A DNA stretch of 23,829 nucleotides from Amoeboradix gromovi. Its lineage: Eukaryota > Sanchytriomycota > Sanchytriomycetes > Sanchytriales > Sanchytriaceae. The position numbers and the translations under genes are program-made. The notes under the pieces were generated by a model that was not told the DNA's origin, searched no databases, and worked only from the letters and a program-made list of their open reading frames with translations. Positions within the stretch are counted from its first letter, which is position 1. Each line of letters begins with the position of its first letter. This document shows, piece by piece, positions 16,324 to 23,829 of this stretch. The DNA lies in assembly GCA_018985225.1 (NCBI GenBank), contig JADGIF010000065.1, positions 1-23,829 of the forward strand, in the 5' to 3' direction.

Positions 16324-17568
16324 TTACCTAACAAATACTTCTTTTTTTATTACGTCGTCATGAATAATTAGCGGTTCCTTCAGCTCATGCTGAGTTACAG
16401 GGCTTTGAATTTCTATGTTGTTTTGCTGCTGTATTGGTAAGGGATGACCAATGTCATCAATTTGCTCATCTACGGCGGAAATAACTACATGCTTACCTTT
16501 CTGTTCTTGATGCTCCCCTAGCTGTTGGTCATTAGTAGAAAAACTGACATTCCTGCTTGAATTGCTCTTTAATGGGTTATGTGGCATTTCCTTTCTATTC
16601 TGATTTAAAAGCTTCAATTCTTGAGTGGAAATATCCACACTTACTCCCTCTCTGCTCTCAGGCTCTACAGATTCTTTCTTGAGTAATTTCAATTCTGCCG
16701 AACTCAAATCATAAGCCAAGTTTTTACTGCTTTTGCCCTCCAAACTCTTTTTTCTCAAAAGCTTCAACTCGTTCTGGCTTAAATCGCTCTTTGCTGAATT
16801 AGTGCGCCCGTCTGATGGTAAATGGTTCAATTCGTATTGCTGAAGAGGTGCATTGACCTGGTTGACTTCCAAATATCTTAAATCTGCAATTTCGCGCTGT
16901 AGCTCTTTGGTCGCCAATACCTGCTGATCAAGTTGTTGTTTTAATAACTCATTCATTTGCAAAGTATGTTGTAGCTTGCTGTTTTGCTGTTGGAATGTTT
17001 GTGGTGGATAACTAGCAAGTTGCTGGCTATTAGATAGCAGCTGTTTGATGTGTTCCAGCTCGTACAAATATGGATCTTTTTTCATCTGAAGTTCCAGCAC
17101 ACTTGATTTTACTTCTAGCAACTCTTGATGAATATTTTCCAGCAGATACTGATTTTGAGGTTGCTGCTTATAGAGTTGTTTGTAATTGTCATGCTCTCTT
17201 TGCAGTTTATATTGTAGTTGTTTGTAGTATTCCTGATTCTTTAGCAACTCCAAAGAATGTTTATTCTCTACGTCCTTTAACAAAGATTGATAGTACTGCT
17301 CTAGATGCTGGATATCGTAATTGACGGTATAACTCGTTTTGTATTCCTTGTATATATCTGACAAATCTTGAGATGTAGGAATTAATTCACATTCAGATTG
17401 AAGTGTGTTTAGGGTAGCTACCAAGCCTAATTTCTGCAGATAATTTGCTATGATGCTGGTCAATATTATATCCTCCTTATTTAAGACGGTCTTTTCGATC
17501 CCTTTGTATAGTTGGGATTTTACCTGAGAGCGAATCTGATTGATTTGATGATTTGAATATTGATCCAT
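16324..17568 (-). CDS. LisH-domain, glutamine-rich coiled-coil protein with 25-residue C-terminal repeats
   Basis: 414 aa from ATG at 17568; upstream in-frame codons reach only a GTG. A LisH dimerisation motif lies near residues 30-60 (IILTSIIANYLQKLGLVATLNTLQSE; conserved Ile, Tyr-Leu, Gly-Leu, Thr). An extended Gln/Leu-rich coiled coil runs from about 75 to 235. Three tandem 25-residue units follow, each opening D[LI]SxxELKLL, encoded with a 75-bp period at about 16560-16790. The arrangement of a LisH at the start of a long coiled coil resembles the FOP/FOPNL/OFD1 group of centrosome and basal-body proteins. That would be notable because basal bodies are lost in most terrestrial fungi. The match rests on architecture only. 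It could equally be a fungal microtubule- or actin-associated scaffold. Confidence 0.8.
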   Translation of the reverse strand: MDQYSNHQINQIRSQVKSQLYKGIEKTVLNKEDIILTSIIANYLQKLGLVATLNTLQSECELIPTSQDLSDIYKEYKTSYTVNYDIQHLEQYYQSLLKDVENKHSLELLKNQEYYKQLQYKLQREHDNYKQLYKQQPQNQYLLENIHQELLEVKSSVLELQMKKDPYLYELEHIKQLLSNSQQLASYPPQTFQQQNSKLQHTLQMNELLKQQLDQQVLATKELQREIADLRYLEVNQVNAPLQQYELNHLPSDGRTNSAKSDLSQNELKLLRKKSLEGKSSKNLAYDLSSAELKLLKKESVEPESREGVSVDISTQELKLLNQNRKEMPHNPLKSNSSRNVSFSTNDQQLGEHQEQKGKHVVISAVDEQIDDIGHPLPIQQQNNIEIQSPVTQHELKEPLIIHDDVIKKEVFVR

Positions 17569-17802
17569 TGTTGAAACTTGGGAGCCAAATTGAATTTTAA
17601 AGATCACGATTTTACTTAAGAATTTGCAAAGATATACCTTGCCATCAACAAGTATAGACTTCAGTTTTCAGTTGACATAAAAAAGCGATTTTTCTTCTTT
17701 TCTTAGACGCCAAACGCCTACATTAAATGTGAATAAATTCAGCCTCTCTCAAATGTAGACAACTTTGGTAAGCAAAGTTTTAACACGTTCTTACCTAAAT
17801 AG
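17569..17802. other. short upstream region of the LisH gene
   Basis: 234 bp. Includes the LisH-gene promoter side and no coding-like frame. A TGGGACAC octamer at 17809-17816 just beyond it resembles a transposon end but has no partner nearby. Confidence 0.3.
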
Positions 17803-18755
17803 CTAAAATGGGACACGGATTAATACCTCAATGATCTTGGTGATCACATGACAAACATCTAAACTGAAGAACATTATACGGCTATTGATGTGATCGCATT
17901 CAAAACAAGTCACTGTTAATTGCGCTCCACTGATAATGAATAAACTTTGTTCATATAACTTGCATTGCGTATCAATCTTTGTTTGAAGCTGTAATGGCCA
18001 AGTAATTGAGTTCTCTTTTCTCATAACGATTTAATTTCTTAATCATATCTTGCGCAGCAAACTCTGCCAAAAAATCACTGGAAACTTAGGAAGTGATTTG
18101 ATAACGTTATAGTGTGAAGTTCTAGACAGATCTTCGACAAGTTAATACATGCACGCTTTCTCACTTTCTTTTGACAATGAAATACTTTCCACGAGATAGC
18201 AATATCTTTGTTAACCAGATAAGTCTAAAATGTTGTTTTTCGGCGTCTTTCTGCATTCATAACCGTGAAGCGAAACTGAACCATTGATGCCACAAGCTAT
18301 TTGAAAGGCACAAGCTCCAGGTTCCAGCGTTACATTATTGGTAGGAGTGTCTGCTTGGTTTTTGCAGATAGCTCCCTACTAGCTGTAGAGTAATACTAGT
18401 TGATTCAGGATTAGAACAATCTTTGTAGCTGAATTATGATACTTCAGATGTTCTTTTGATTTCAGTTCACCTCTCCCCAATAACTTGGAAATGGTCTAGA
18501 ATGATGGCCTTCACCCTTCCTATAATCCCTACTCAGTAACTTCACAGTGTGGTGGAAGCGTGAGCAAACTTTATGACAGATCATTGGCTTATCCGCTTCT
18601 CTGCGATAATTCTCGATTTTCCCAGAAATCAGGACTTTTAATGTGAAGTGCACTTGATTGCTCTTCAATCTTTCCAAATGAGTAAAAATGCGGTACGAAT
18701 GGCAAGAAACCAAGATTCTTTTCAATTATTGTAATTATTCTATTACGGGTTTGCT
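17803..18755 (-). pseudogene. broken minus-strand coding tract of unknown family
   Basis: Several consecutive stretches are strongly protein-like on the minus strand but in different frames. These include 18725-18530 (LKVLISGKIENYRREADKP); 18495-18211 (GRGELKSKEHLKYHNSATK ... TLEPGACAFQIACGINGSVS, ending DLSG-stop); about 18100-17990 (LAEFAAQDMIKKLNRYEKRE); and 18024-17803 (LYEQSLFIISGAQLTVTCFE). Within 18495-18211 two adjacent TAG codons fall inside a 21-nt GT...AG stretch (18376-18396) whose removal leaves an open frame. The change near 18070 sits at a T6 run, typical of a 1-nt indel. Either a multi-exon gene with very short introns or, more likely, one or two decaying genes. I recognise no family. 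Confidence 0.45.
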
Positions 18756-19868
18756 ATGAAACACTTTTCTAATATTATTGTTGGCAGTGGTCCAGCCAGT
18801 ATAGCTCTGATTGGTAAGCTGCTGGATAAAAACATCAAGAACATCTGTTGGGTTGATCCTACCTGGACTGGCGGAAGATTGAGCCAATACTCCTTGGTTC
18901 CTAGTAATACTAAAGTTAAACTGTTTACTCAATTTGGTAAGGTTTGCAACTCTTTTTCAAACATAAATAGTCAAAGTCGTGAAAAAATGGAGACACTTGA
19001 TCCTGACTCTGGGTGTGTTCTGCAGTATCCGTGTGAAATGGTGGTTGAATATGCCAATGAGTTGATTGCTAAATTTGGAATTTACAAATATGTGGGTTGC
19101 GTAGCTGGAATTAACAAGATGGACGACGGCTTCCAAGTAGATCTTACCCAGGACTCGATTGACTTGGATTCCTCTGCCCCATTTTACGGTTGTTCGGTTT
19201 CAGACTCATTTTCTTGCGATGCCATTTATCTAACAACAGGATCTAAACCATTGGTTCCATCAAATGGTGCACATACATACAATCCCGAAGCTCAAATCTT
19301 GCCGTTGGACATCTCTTTAGACCCTCTAAAATTAGCACATCGAATTCCGCCAAACTCAAAAATAGCGGTAATTGGTAACAGTCACTCTGCTATCCTAGTC
19401 CTACGAAACCTGAGCCAAATACAATGTAATGTCACTTGTTTCTATCGTAGACCCATTAAATATGCAATTTATGAAGATGGTTGGATTAGGTTTGATAACA
19501 CTGGACTGAAGGGCGAGGCCGCGTTATGGGCAAAGAATGAACTGCCAAAAACAAAAAATGTAAAGATGATCCAGCTTTTAAATGATGAGAAACAATTTCT
19601 GCAACATATGCCTGAAATTGATTTTGTAGTTTATGCTATTGGTTACGTACCTAGATCATTACCAATCATTAAGATAAACAGTAGGGTAGTATATAATATT
19701 AAGCATGACAATTCTAACGGTCAGATATACAGCAATGACGTTAAAATTGACAATTTGTATGGGTTTGGAGTTGCCTTTCCTGAGCAAGTCACTGACAGAG
19801 TTGGGAATGTAGAAATGAGTGTTGGGATGTGGAAGTTCATGAACTATATGAACAAAGTATTTGGTTAA
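18756..19868 (+). CDS. FAD-dependent pyridine-nucleotide oxidoreductase-like protein
   Basis: 370 aa. The FAD-binding Rossmann motif sits at the very start: IIVGSGPAS (G10-x-G12-x2-S). A second dinucleotide-binding motif is at 203-212 (IAVIGNSHSA), the position of the NAD(P)H site. Between them lie CDAIYLTTGSKP and, towards the end, VVYAIGYVPR, the usual ATG-like strand that closes the FAD domain. The layout resembles single-component flavin monooxygenases and the SidA/ornithine-hydroxylase superfamily. No substrate can be named. There is no redox CxxC pair, so it is not a thioredoxin-reductase-type disulfide enzyme. No targeting peptide is visible, so it is probably cytosolic. It converges on the next gene, with stops 26 bp apart. 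Confidence 0.8.
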   Translation: MKHFSNIIVGSGPASIALIGKLLDKNIKNICWVDPTWTGGRLSQYSLVPSNTKVKLFTQFGKVCNSFSNINSQSREKMETLDPDSGCVLQYPCEMVVEYANELIAKFGIYKYVGCVAGINKMDDGFQVDLTQDSIDLDSSAPFYGCSVSDSFSCDAIYLTTGSKPLVPSNGAHTYNPEAQILPLDISLDPLKLAHRIPPNSKIAVIGNSHSAILVLRNLSQIQCNVTCFYRRPIKYAIYEDGWIRFDNTGLKGEAALWAKNELPKTKNVKMIQLLNDEKQFLQHMPEIDFVVYAIGYVPRSLPIIKINSRVVYNIKHDNSNGQIYSNDVKIDNLYGFGVAFPEQVTDRVGNVEMSVGMWKFMNYMNKVFG

Positions 19869-19894
19869 AAATAAATATGTTTATTATTTCAAGA

Positions 19895-20839
19895 TCACAC
19901 GCTATGAGTCGGGCTGTTCTCTTGTGACTGTTGAGAATCGCTCGCAAATGACACTCTTCTGGCTTTGTCGCCAGGACTTGATCCGCTGCTATTGCTCTCT
20001 TTTAAGCATGACTTTTGAGGCGATTTTAGTTCTCTAGCACTAGTTGTTTTACGCAATGGTTTAAATTCTAAAAATTCCTCAATACTCTCTGCAGATTGCA
20101 AAGGCTGCATCATTATTTCACCGCGAACATCTATAGGAGAAGGTGTTATCGGCTGCTTGTTTATTTTAGGAGTGAACTGATAAAAAAGTTTGTCGAGTTC
20201 AATTAAAGAAGTAGTTTGAGCCAAAGGATTAGGCAGTGATTGCAAACTAATTTCACTAGGAACTTGCTTAATTGAACTAACATCCCATCGAGCATATTCG
20301 CCTTCTGTAGGCGTTGTGTATTTGAAAAGTAGTTTGTACTTCAGATCCAAATTGAGTTTCTTATCCCATAAGTCATTCATCCACTTGCTAAGCTGCATTT
20401 CTTTCTTCAGGAACCTCTGACCATTAGAGGTATCTTGAATTCCTATCTTGCGCATGTCCATATAATCATTAATGTCGTCTAAAGTTGAGGCAGAACCAAA
20501 TTTATCATCATTTAGAATGCATTGGTATTCATACATTAATAAACCGCGCCATAGCAACTTACGCCTTCTGTCGATTGGGGACTTAAAAAGCACAACTTCA
20601 ATCAGTGGCGTATCCATTAGATGCTTGTCGCACTTTGTAAAGCTCTGTATTAACCTCAATGTGAGCTTGCAGTTATAGATAGCAATGTCCTTTAGCGCAG
20701 CCGCTAACCAGTCCTTTGTCAGCAAGGGAGCCATAAGTAACTGAACAGCGATTAAAATCCAGAACAGAAACACAAACGACGGCAACAAGAACAAATAAAG
20801 TATACCGGTGATCAAAAAAATGTAGTATCTCTTTGTCAT
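19895..20839 (-). CDS. membrane-associated protein with C-terminal PP1-docking-like motif, unknown family
   Basis: 314 aa. A hydrophobic N-terminus (about 5-40, long enough for two spans or one hairpin) anchors it in a membrane. A conserved-looking folded region of about 45-200 contains RRRKLLWRGLLMYEYQ. From about 205 the chain is hydrophilic and probably disordered. Near the end RRVSF (294-298) fits the RVxF consensus for binding protein phosphatase 1. SCLK at 277-280 resembles the SILK motif that often lies just before RVxF. This suggests a PP1-targeting subunit at a membrane, but the inference rests on short motifs. I do not recognise the N-terminal region. The start is the first ATG. Confidence 0.7.
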   Translation of the reverse strand: MTKRYYIFLITGILYLFLLPSFVFLFWILIAVQLLMAPLLTKDWLAAALKDIAIYNCKLTLRLIQSFTKCDKHLMDTPLIEVVLFKSPIDRRRKLLWRGLLMYEYQCILNDDKFGSASTLDDINDYMDMRKIGIQDTSNGQRFLKKEMQLSKWMNDLWDKKLNLDLKYKLLFKYTTPTEGEYARWDVSSIKQVPSEISLQSLPNPLAQTTSLIELDKLFYQFTPKINKQPITPSPIDVRGEIMMQPLQSAESIEEFLEFKPLRKTTSARELKSPQKSCLKESNSSGSSPGDKARRVSFASDSQQSQENSPTHSV

Positions 20840-21027
20840 AATTTATAATAGAAAGGTTTTAGAATGTTCGAAAAATATTTATGATATATTACGAAAAATA
20901 GACAGGGTGACATTGAAAACAATCTCATAGGGTCCAAGATTACTCCAGTTTACCCACTGTGGTGTGGCTGTGGATTGAAACGTAAGCACGCACTACAACA
21001 ATTTTCACCTTAGAGAAAATTTAATAA
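20840..21027. promoter_or_regulatory. upstream region of the PP1-motif gene
   Basis: 188 bp of AT-rich DNA directly upstream of the minus-strand start. It presumably holds that promoter. It may also include further eroded glutamine synthetase sequence, but no frame there is convincing. Confidence 0.3.
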
Positions 21028-21783
21028 GCGATGCTTAAGGATCTTGCATGTAAAGAAGAGAAAGTAGCAACAGCAAGGTATCACTTAGATCTCAGGAGAT
21101 AAGATTTGTGATAATACTACATGATAAATACGTTAAGGATTTAATTATTGAAGGAAACTGTTTAATCAACATATATACCAAGCAAGTCGTTCCAGCGGTA
21201 TTGCAGTAAAAGAGCTCGGTAGCAGATAATGCCAAAATTTGTAAGTCTGCAGAAACGAATGGGACATCAAATATAAAAACTAGACTAACTTTCTGAAATA
21301 GTTTGAATCATTATTTCAAGTGTGTGTCAACCGATAGTAAATTAAATTAAATTAATCTTATTGGTTGCACCTTTTGCTTAGACACTCAGAGACCCTATAT
21401 ATTTTAAAGAGGGGAATGACATTAATGAAAGAAAATTGGTTTAAAAGAAGGACTTTTATTAATAATAGTATTTCCTCCTTATGGAGCACCTCCTTTAAAG
21501 ACGACTTGATCCAGTTTTTATATTTGGTGTCCCAAATGTTACTATTGAGCTGGAGCTACTAAATACTATCAACACACTGTTGGGAGTAACAAAGAATGTT
21601 CAGAAGTTGAGAGTTGTAGTTGCTGAAGTTAGTCAGCTAGAGAACCAAAGAGCTACTTGTGTTAAACGCAAGGAAGAGCTATTGGTGTTGATGAATTTAA
21701 TCAGGTAAGATGCCAACAAATTGGAAAAAATTGTTGATGATAAATTATGGCCATACTTCAAATATATTGAAATGTTGTACTAG
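21028..21783 (+). pseudogene. 3' fragment of a type III glutamine synthetase gene, interrupted by a transposon
   Basis: Pieces follow the C-terminal order of GSIII. First comes MLKDLACKEEKVATARYHLDL (family: helix then ...EL.aRY.i.l). In another frame comes KYVKDLIIEGNCLINIYTKQ then VVPAVLQ (family: YvK.i.IE...m......ilPA..rY). After the inserted element comes a long helical region (NTINTLLGVTKNVQKLRVVV), then ANKLEKIVDDKLWPYFKYIE before MLY-stop (family: D.LE.vV.d.lWPlP.Y.emLF). Lesions: a frameshift near 21105, in-frame TAA at 21207-21209 and 21706-21708, and a 275-bp insertion. The ammonia-assimilating activity is therefore lost. The active-site half is not in the window. Identification is by remembered family consensus. 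Confidence 0.7.
21260..21534. mobile_element. 275-bp inverted-repeat element (MITE-like) inside the glutamine synthetase remnant
   Basis: The left end is TGGGACATCAAATATAAAAA then CTAGACTAACTT. The right end, read inward, is TGGGACACCAAATATAAAAA then CTGGATCAAG. Both sides are flanked by AA (21258-21259, 21535-21536), suggesting a 2-bp target duplication, where other copies show TA. The right half matches window positions 35-167. No transposase is encoded; the open frame at 21365-21562 is not conserved in the other copy. Confidence 0.78.
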
Positions 21784-21811
21784 GTTTTACAATAAAAGCG
21801 GGTTTTATTAC

Positions 21812-22903
21812 TTATTTATTCAATTCTGTTCGCAGCTTCGACAGATAGTCGTCACCATTTATGTATGCACCACACACATGCCTTTGCCCTACAAATGCTC
21901 TGCGGCCATGTAAGAATCTGTGGTTGTCTACTATAACAGCTAGTCCTGGTTTCAATTCTGCGCTCCATGTAATTTTGTTCAATATTTGCTGATACTCGTC
22001 AAGGGCAGCATAGTAATCAGTCATTGTTGCGTTAACAGCTGATAGTTGAGCACTTACATCATAATCCAAAGGACTTCTATCATCGGGGTTCCACCTTACG
22101 ACATTGTGACTGCTTAATGATTGAATGACAGGAAATCTACTAAGAATCTTAACATTCGAATCGCCAGTGCAATGTGCTTTTAAGGAGACAGAACTTAATA
22201 ATTTAAAGCTAAATTTACTTAGATTAGAAATGGCTTTGTATCCATCAGCATATGTGCTGCTTCCGCCTTTGCCATTAAACTTCAATACATGAAAGAGCTG
22301 AAGTCTTATTGGGTCAGTGAAGTAGGTGGTGTCTGTGTGCACAGCCAAGGAAGCGTTAGAGTAAGCACTATCCTTGTGTTTATAGTCTGCGGTAAAATCC
22401 CAAAGGGTGCCAAAATGGGTGGGTCTAATAAATGCAATTCTATTAGCAATTCGACTAGTGGCTAATTTAGTGGGCGGTGTATTCTTAATAAAGCAAATTC
22501 CGTATTGATATATGTTAACAAGGAGATCAAGCAAATTGCTATCAAGCTGATTATAGTCCATGCAGATGGATTTGTAATCCGCAGGATATAAAACACTGAG
22601 ACTGCTAAATTCATTGCAGCTGGTTGGGTAAGTATACTGATGCTTCAGTAGCCATTTCTCAGTAAAACTGGATTGATGCTTCTCCCATTTGACAATTAGT
22701 TGATGGTTTTCCACGCTCAACTTGGGTTTGGAAAACGAAATCGGGAGTGATATTTTTTGGTTTGTTATTGAGTCTACATTGCAAGGGTCATGATCATGTA
22801 ACCAGACGTAGTCAAAGTAATAAATCTTATTTCTGATCGACAAGCTCACATGCTTTGAGTGCAATGACTCAATACTCAGACTGCGAGCGAACTGATAAAA
22901 CAT
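21812..22903 (-). CDS. trimethyllysine dioxygenase-like Fe(II)/2-oxoglutarate oxygenase (carnitine synthesis)
   Basis: 363 aa. An N-terminal domain (about 10-75, DYVWLHDHDPC) corresponds to the DUF971-like/zinc-binding region typical of trimethyllysine and gamma-butyrobetaine hydroxylases. The double-stranded beta-helix follows. The iron ligands are His189 and Asp191 (HTDTTYF) and His331 (FLHGRR), with 2-oxoglutarate Arg340 (GQRHVCG). HTDTTYFTDPIRLQLFHVL and the ending CGAYINGDDYLSKLR match trimethyllysine dioxygenase better than butyrobetaine dioxygenase. The enzyme class hydroxylates N6-trimethyllysine, the first step of carnitine synthesis, in mitochondria. The N-terminus (MFYQFARSLSIESLHSKHVS) is compatible with a targeting peptide. 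Substrate preference between the two enzymes cannot be settled from motifs alone. The start at 22903 is the first ATG. Confidence 0.87.
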   Translation of the reverse strand: MFYQFARSLSIESLHSKHVSLSIRNKIYYFDYVWLHDHDPCNVDSITNQKISLPISFSKPKLSVENHQLIVKWEKHQSSFTEKWLLKHQYTYPTSCNEFSSLSVLYPADYKSICMDYNQLDSNLLDLLVNIYQYGICFIKNTPPTKLATSRIANRIAFIRPTHFGTLWDFTADYKHKDSAYSNASLAVHTDTTYFTDPIRLQLFHVLKFNGKGGSSTYADGYKAISNLSKFSFKLLSSVSLKAHCTGDSNVKILSRFPVIQSLSSHNVVRWNPDDRSPLDYDVSAQLSAVNATMTDYYAALDEYQQILNKITWSAELKPGLAVIVDNHRFLHGRRAFVGQRHVCGAYINGDDYLSKLRTELNK

Positions 22904-22917
22904 GTGGGAAAAAACAT

Positions 22918-23220
22918 TTATTTAGCTTTCACGAGGTCGACATTACGCAATGCTTGGGCAAATAGCTCTTGCTGAACACCCTTTTTCTAATTCTGAATTG
23001 GTTCTCTTCAAAATAGTATCAAACATTCTCTGTTTTTAACTTTCCTTTTGAGATTGTACAAATCGGTACGAGACATCCAACTTGTGCGGTACTTGGTTCG
23101 TCAGCTCAGTTCTCTGTTTCAATTCATATGCTTCATTTTCCAGTTCAATCAGCTCTTGCTCAAAGTAAATAGGTTTTTGTTTCTGGAACAATATTGCTCA
23201 ACTTGCTAGTTCAGAGTTTT
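22918..23220 (-). pseudogene. broken coding remnant, helical protein of unknown family
   Basis: On the minus strand, from about 23200 the frame reads ILFQKQKPIYFEQELIELEN, then EAYELKQRTELTNQVPHKLD and VSYRFVQSQKES. It meets a TAA at 23037-23039, continues in the same frame as KQRMFDTILKRTNSELEK, then shifts by one base at an A5 run into GVQQELFAQALRNVDLVKAK-stop (stop at 22918). The content is strongly protein-like (helical, charged) across both breaks, which points to a recently decayed gene or sequencing errors. No family is recognised. A short intron covering the TAA is possible, but no 16-21 nt choice restores the frame. Confidence 0.45.
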
Positions 23221-23278
23221 GTTGATGAGAATCAGTTAATATTTAAATCATATTAGTAATGTACGCATCTGCTGTTTC

Positions 23279-23286
23279 TATATAAG
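23279..23286 (+). promoter_or_regulatory. possible TATA element of the gene at 23329
   Basis: TATATAAG lies 43 bp before the ATG. The position is suitable for a yeast-like or general fungal core promoter, but the region is AT-rich and the match could be chance. Confidence 0.3.
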
Positions 23287-23328
23287 CAGGTTTCGATTGC
23301 TTATATAGTGTCCCGCCTATAGTCACGA

Positions 23329-23742
23329 ATGAAACGAACAAGATACTTTTCTAATTTTAATTATTTTGCTACAATTTTTTACCTCTTCGTCCTTGAAATC
23401 AAGGATTGGCGGGAAGAAATTGAAAGTTACTTAACGTTACTAAAACCCTGGAGTGAATTTGAAGATGGATGCACAAATTTCAACAATATGTTCTTCGTTA
23501 CCATATGGTCTTTATCTGCTGGTAAATTAAAAATTTCAAGGTTAATGTCTCTATTTTGGTTTATTCAGAGTTATGTAATTGTAGAGACTTGGCTAATAAA
23601 TGCTTCATCACATTCTACCAAGATCTTTTTATTTCCTTGGACTGCAGTTTCATTTATAGAACGTTTTCTGAGTGCAATAGACTGTATTATATTGTTTTGC
23701 GCTGTCTTCAGATTTAAATGTTCTGGATTGGTTTCGAGATAG
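23329..23742 (+). CDS. small membrane protein of unknown function, 3' structure uncertain
   Basis: 137 aa as an uninterrupted frame. Hydrophobic segments: about 9-23 (NYFATIFYLFVLEI), 53-66 (NMFFVTIWSLSAG), 73-88 (SLFWFIQSYVIVETWL) and 100-126 (LFPWTAVSFIERFLSAIDCIILFCAVF). That makes three to four spans, and no family is recognised. After the stop another frame is open from ATG 23754 to the window end (MKDYIVYSIRDYSKKYHWRN). A short intron joining them would need a length of 3n+2, and a 23-nt choice (23720-23742) is possible but unsupported. The true C-terminus therefore cannot be decided here. Confidence 0.5.
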   Translation: MKRTRYFSNFNYFATIFYLFVLEIKDWREEIESYLTLLKPWSEFEDGCTNFNNMFFVTIWSLSAGKLKISRLMSLFWFIQSYVIVETWLINASSHSTKIFLFPWTAVSFIERFLSAIDCIILFCAVFRFKCSGLVSR

Positions 23743-23829
23743 CTGCCATAGATATGAAGGACTACATAGTCTACTCAATTAGAGATTATAGTAAGAAGTA
23801 CCACTGGAGAAACAAAATTCATGAAGACG

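Noticed and set aside
17809-17816. Isolated TGGGACAC as a transposon end
   Set aside because: No inverted partner or subterminal CTAGACTAAC block was found within several hundred bases; the same applies to 9668-9675 and 23300-23305.
21365-21562. 65-codon open frame inside the transposon
   Set aside because: The frame is not kept in the second copy at 1-167, so it is unlikely to encode protein.
21207-21708. Reassigned TAA codon (sense TAA) to explain in-frame TAA in the glutamine synthetase
   Set aside because: TAA ends several intact, well-conserved genes in the window (for example THR1, septin and NOP14), so the code is standard.
1-23829. tRNA, rRNA or CRISPR elements
   Set aside because: No GGTTCRANNCC-type B box with a matching A box, no rRNA-like conserved stretch and no regularly spaced repeats were seen.

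Overview
The window looks like nuclear DNA of a small-genome, AT-rich fungus or a close opisthokont relative. The recognisable genes are a Sey1/RHD3-type ER fusion GTPase, a short septin, a fungal/plant-type homoserine kinase, Nop14, mitochondrial bS6, a mitochondrial carrier, a membrane-anchored subtilase and a trimethyllysine-dioxygenase-like enzyme. TAA, TAG and TGA all end well-conserved genes, so the standard code is in use. Starts are called at ATG throughout. The species cannot be named from the sequence alone.

Layout: 1-167 is the end of a short inverted-repeat transposon, followed to about 560 by a decayed retroelement-integrase-like stretch. From 614 to 9436 genes are densely packed: FHA protein, mitochondrial carrier, SEY1, a three-dsRBD protein, a small basic protein, mitochondrial S6, NOP14 and a four-TM protein. 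From 10014 to 12300 come a six-TM protein and homoserine kinase. From 12301 to 13790 lie nested inverted-repeat elements and an unrecognised minus-strand coding locus. From 13792 to 17568 come the subtilase, septin and a LisH/coiled-coil protein. From 17800 to 18730 is a broken minus-strand coding tract. From 18756 to 20839 come an FAD oxidoreductase and a membrane protein with a PP1-docking-like motif. From 21028 to 21783 is a dead glutamine synthetase type III 3' end with a transposon in it. The window closes with the dioxygenase (21812-22903), another broken coding remnant and a small membrane protein.

The most striking observation is intron size. Three conserved genes on both strands (SEY1, the dsRBD protein, septin) are each interrupted by a frame break that disappears if exactly 19 nt beginning GTA and ending TAG is removed. 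In all three the joined protein matches the family consensus across the junction. Two further candidates, of 20 and 21 nt, occur in unrecognised coding tracts. This would put the genome among those with the shortest known spliceosomal introns, and would make a standard fungal gene caller split or truncate these genes.

A second theme is a family of TGGGACA...TGTCCCA inverted-repeat elements, mostly at TA. One copy interrupts the glutamine synthetase remnant, and the host reading frame is restored by removing the element and one 2-bp flank. Convergent genes end only 9-60 bp apart, so their 3' ends must share or overlap polyadenylation regions.
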